DNA from: Balneolaceae bacterium
Lineage (GTDB): Bacteria > Bacteroidota > Rhodothermia > Balneolales > Balneolaceae
DNA: 7,476 nt
NCBI GenBank assembly: GCA_007123785.1
Contig: SLGL01000274.1
Location: 1-7,476, forward strand
Reading direction: 5' to 3'
Program-made: the position numbers and the translations under genes
Shown: one piece after another, positions 6,299 to 7,476 of the stretch
Layout: each line of letters starts with the position of its first letter
Numbering within the stretch: position 1 is the stretch's first letter
Notes under the pieces: generated by a model
The model's database searches: none
Told to the model about the DNA's origin: nothing
The model's input: the letters and a program-made list of their open reading frames with translations, nothing else

Positions 6299-6332
6299 GT
6301 TAGATTAAGAATAAGGTTAGATTAAGAAGTAA
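6299..6332 (+). repeat. Two-copy 17-bp tandem repeat before the phosphatase gene
   Basis: GTTAGATTAAGAATAAG (6299-6315) is followed directly by GTTAGATTAAGAAGTAA (6316-6332), identical over the first 13 bases. It lies 11 bp upstream of the phosphatase start codon, so it would be in its leader RNA. It may be a simple slippage duplication. Confidence 0.6.
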
Positions 6333-6436
6333 AATTGTCGTGTTAATTCTAAAAATGACAGATTTCGACTGATATATATTCGTTGATATTACATGCAATC
6401 GAACGTTTATCTGCTATTTAGTCCTTTTTTGTAATT

Positions 6437-6452
6437 GTGTAATCGGTTACAT
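6437..6452. promoter_or_regulatory. LacI-family operator-like palindrome between the phosphatase and lacI-type genes
   Basis: The site is GTGTAATC|GGTTACAT, an inverted repeat around a central CG. Over 15 bases (6438-6452) it differs from the site at 2658-2672 at one position only. It lies about 130 bp upstream of the LacI-type ATG and about 150 bp upstream of the phosphatase ATG, so it could serve autoregulation, control of the phosphatase, or both. Confidence 0.65.
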
Positions 6453-6581
6453 TCTTTTGTTTGCTGATTATCTGTCAGAAGAACCTCCTGATGATAAGGA
6501 AAACAGAGATATCATTAAAATGACCGGTTTTAAATATCAGTGATAGGTTTGAATCCGGAATTAAGATTGGAAGATTGAATA

Positions 6582-7476
6582 ATGTCGATTAAAAAAATTG
6601 CAAAGCTTGCAGGTGTTTCAACTGCCACAGTTTCGCGGGTATTGAATGGTTCGGACAAAGTAAAAGATCAAACTGCTGAAAAAGTTCTGAAAGTTGCTGA
6701 TGAATTGAATTACAGGATGGACCATGTGGCGCGACGTATGAAAGTGAAACAGTCAGATTCCCTGGTGATTGGATTAATTATTACTGACATCGATAATTCG
6801 TTTTTTGCAAATGTGGCAAAAGGAGTGGAGGATGTTGCGTATAAAAATAAGCATGTGCTGATGATCTGTAACACGAATGAAGATCCCGGGAAAGAGAAAT
6901 TTTTTCTCAATTCGATGCTTTCTGAAAAAGTTTCGGGAATCATCATGGTGCCCACCAGCGGGAATGAAACTTTCCTGAAAAGCATAAATCTGGAGGGTTT
7001 CCCGATGGTGATGGTGGACCGTAAAGTGAAATCTATGAATGTGGATACGGTTTCGATCAATAATGAAGCGGGCGGATTCCAGGCGACTGAACAGTTGATT
7101 AAAAACGGGCACAGGCGAATTGGTATTATCTGCGGGATTAAAGGCCTGACTAATACAGAAGAGAGATTTAATGGATACAAGAAAGCGCTGGATGAGTCAG
7201 CCATTCCATTTGATGAAGAACTGGTTGTCTTCGGGAATTACGTTGAACGTGGCGGGAGGGAGGCTGTGAAGAAACTGATTGCACTTGATGAACCGCCAAC
7301 CGCTGTTTTTTCCACCAATAACCTGATGACCCTCGGATGTCTGAAGGAGCTCTATGACCGAAAAATCCGCATACCGGATGAGATGGCACTTGTCGGTTTT
7401 GATGATTCGGCCTGGGCTGAGGCGATGATTCCGCCACTTACAACGATCAAACAGCCGGGATACGAACTGGGGGTGA
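6582..7476 (+). CDS. LacI-family transcriptional regulator, 3' end outside the window
   Basis: Sugar-responsive DNA-binding repressor; 298 codons are visible, with no stop before the window ends, against about 330-345 in the family. The N-terminus is a classical LacI helix-turn-helix (SIKKIAKLAGVSTATVSRV, residues 2-20, then LNG). A hinge region follows (YRMDHVARRMK, 44-54), where Met53 stands at the position usually held by the minor-groove Leu. From residue 61 comes the periplasmic-binding-protein-like effector domain: SLVIGLIITDIDNSFF, VSGIIMVPTS, FPMVMVDRKV, VSINNEAGG, HRRIGIICG, RFNGYKKAL, PTAVFSTNN, IPDEMALVGFDD and PPLTTIKQPGYELG. The start is supported by GGAAG 8 nt upstream. A TAGGTTTG (6544-6551) resembles the Bacteroidota -7 promoter element, without a clear -33 partner. 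The effector is unknown; the matching operators here and before the sialidase-like gene suggest a glycan-derived sugar. Confidence 0.93.
   Translation, partial: MSIKKIAKLAGVSTATVSRVLNGSDKVKDQTAEKVLKVADELNYRMDHVARRMKVKQSDSLVIGLIITDIDNSFFANVAKGVEDVAYKNKHVLMICNTNEDPGKEKFFLNSMLSEKVSGIIMVPTSGNETFLKSINLEGFPMVMVDRKVKSMNVDTVSINNEAGGFQATEQLIKNGHRRIGIICGIKGLTNTEERFNGYKKALDESAIPFDEELVVFGNYVERGGREAVKKLIALDEPPTAVFSTNNLMTLGCLKELYDRKIRIPDEMALVGFDDSAWAEAMIPPLTTIKQPGYELGV

Noticed and set aside
6370..6415. Possible third LacI-type site around TGCAATCGAACGTTTA
   Set aside because: Only the left half resembles the operator; the right half does not form an inverted repeat.
6710..7437. Antisense open frames over the LacI-type gene (164, 112 and 89 aa)
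   Set aside because: The plus strand carries an unbroken LacI-family protein with helix-turn-helix and effector-domain motifs. That frame simply has no stop before the window edge.
1..7476. CRISPR array, tRNA, rRNA, toxin-antitoxin or phage-defence genes
   Set aside because: I saw no regularly spaced repeats, no tRNA-like folds and no matching protein motifs in any frame.

Overview
The window looks like chromosomal DNA of moderate to low GC from a member of the Bacteroidota/Balneolota group. I infer this from the style of the proteins, the weak or absent Shine-Dalgarno sites, and a REP-type palindrome (CCTCCAAG...CTTGGAGG) next to a RAYT transposase remnant. None of this fixes the genus. There are no rRNA, tRNA or CRISPR features.

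Layout. Positions 1-450 hold a decayed REP-associated tyrosine transposase (RAYT) on the minus strand. It is 5'-truncated and frameshifted, with a perfect palindrome at each end. Next, on the minus strand, come a 148-aa conserved-looking hypothetical protein (451-897) and an N-acylglucosamine 2-epimerase of the renin-binding-protein type (917-2143), which probably form a two-gene operon led by the epimerase. A 558-bp divergent intergenic region follows. Then comes a secreted Asp-box (BNR) sialidase-like protein on the plus strand (2702-3904) and a 347-bp gap. On the minus strand are a lipoprotein exo-sialidase-like enzyme (4252-5424) and, upstream of it, a HAD-superfamily sugar phosphatase (5593-6288). 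Finally a LacI-family regulator on the plus strand (from 6582) runs off the right edge.

How the genes may work together. A sialidase that releases sialic acid, an epimerase that turns ManNAc into GlcNAc, a sugar-phosphate phosphatase and a sugar-responsive repressor suggest a small sialoglycan or amino-sugar scavenging locus. Sialate lyase (NanA), ManNAc/GlcNAc kinase and a transporter are not in the window, so the pathway is an inference. Two regulatory signals tie the genes together. A LacI-type operator, nearly identical over 15 bp (14/15), lies before the plus-strand sialidase-like gene and in the region between the phosphatase and the lacI-type gene. A different shared motif, ATCAATATTTGA-N-TGGT, lies upstream of both the epimerase and the lipoprotein sialidase.

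I did not find a clearly new type of system. The most notable items are the paired operators, the second shared upstream motif, the atypical Asp-box protein and the decaying RAYT/REP unit.
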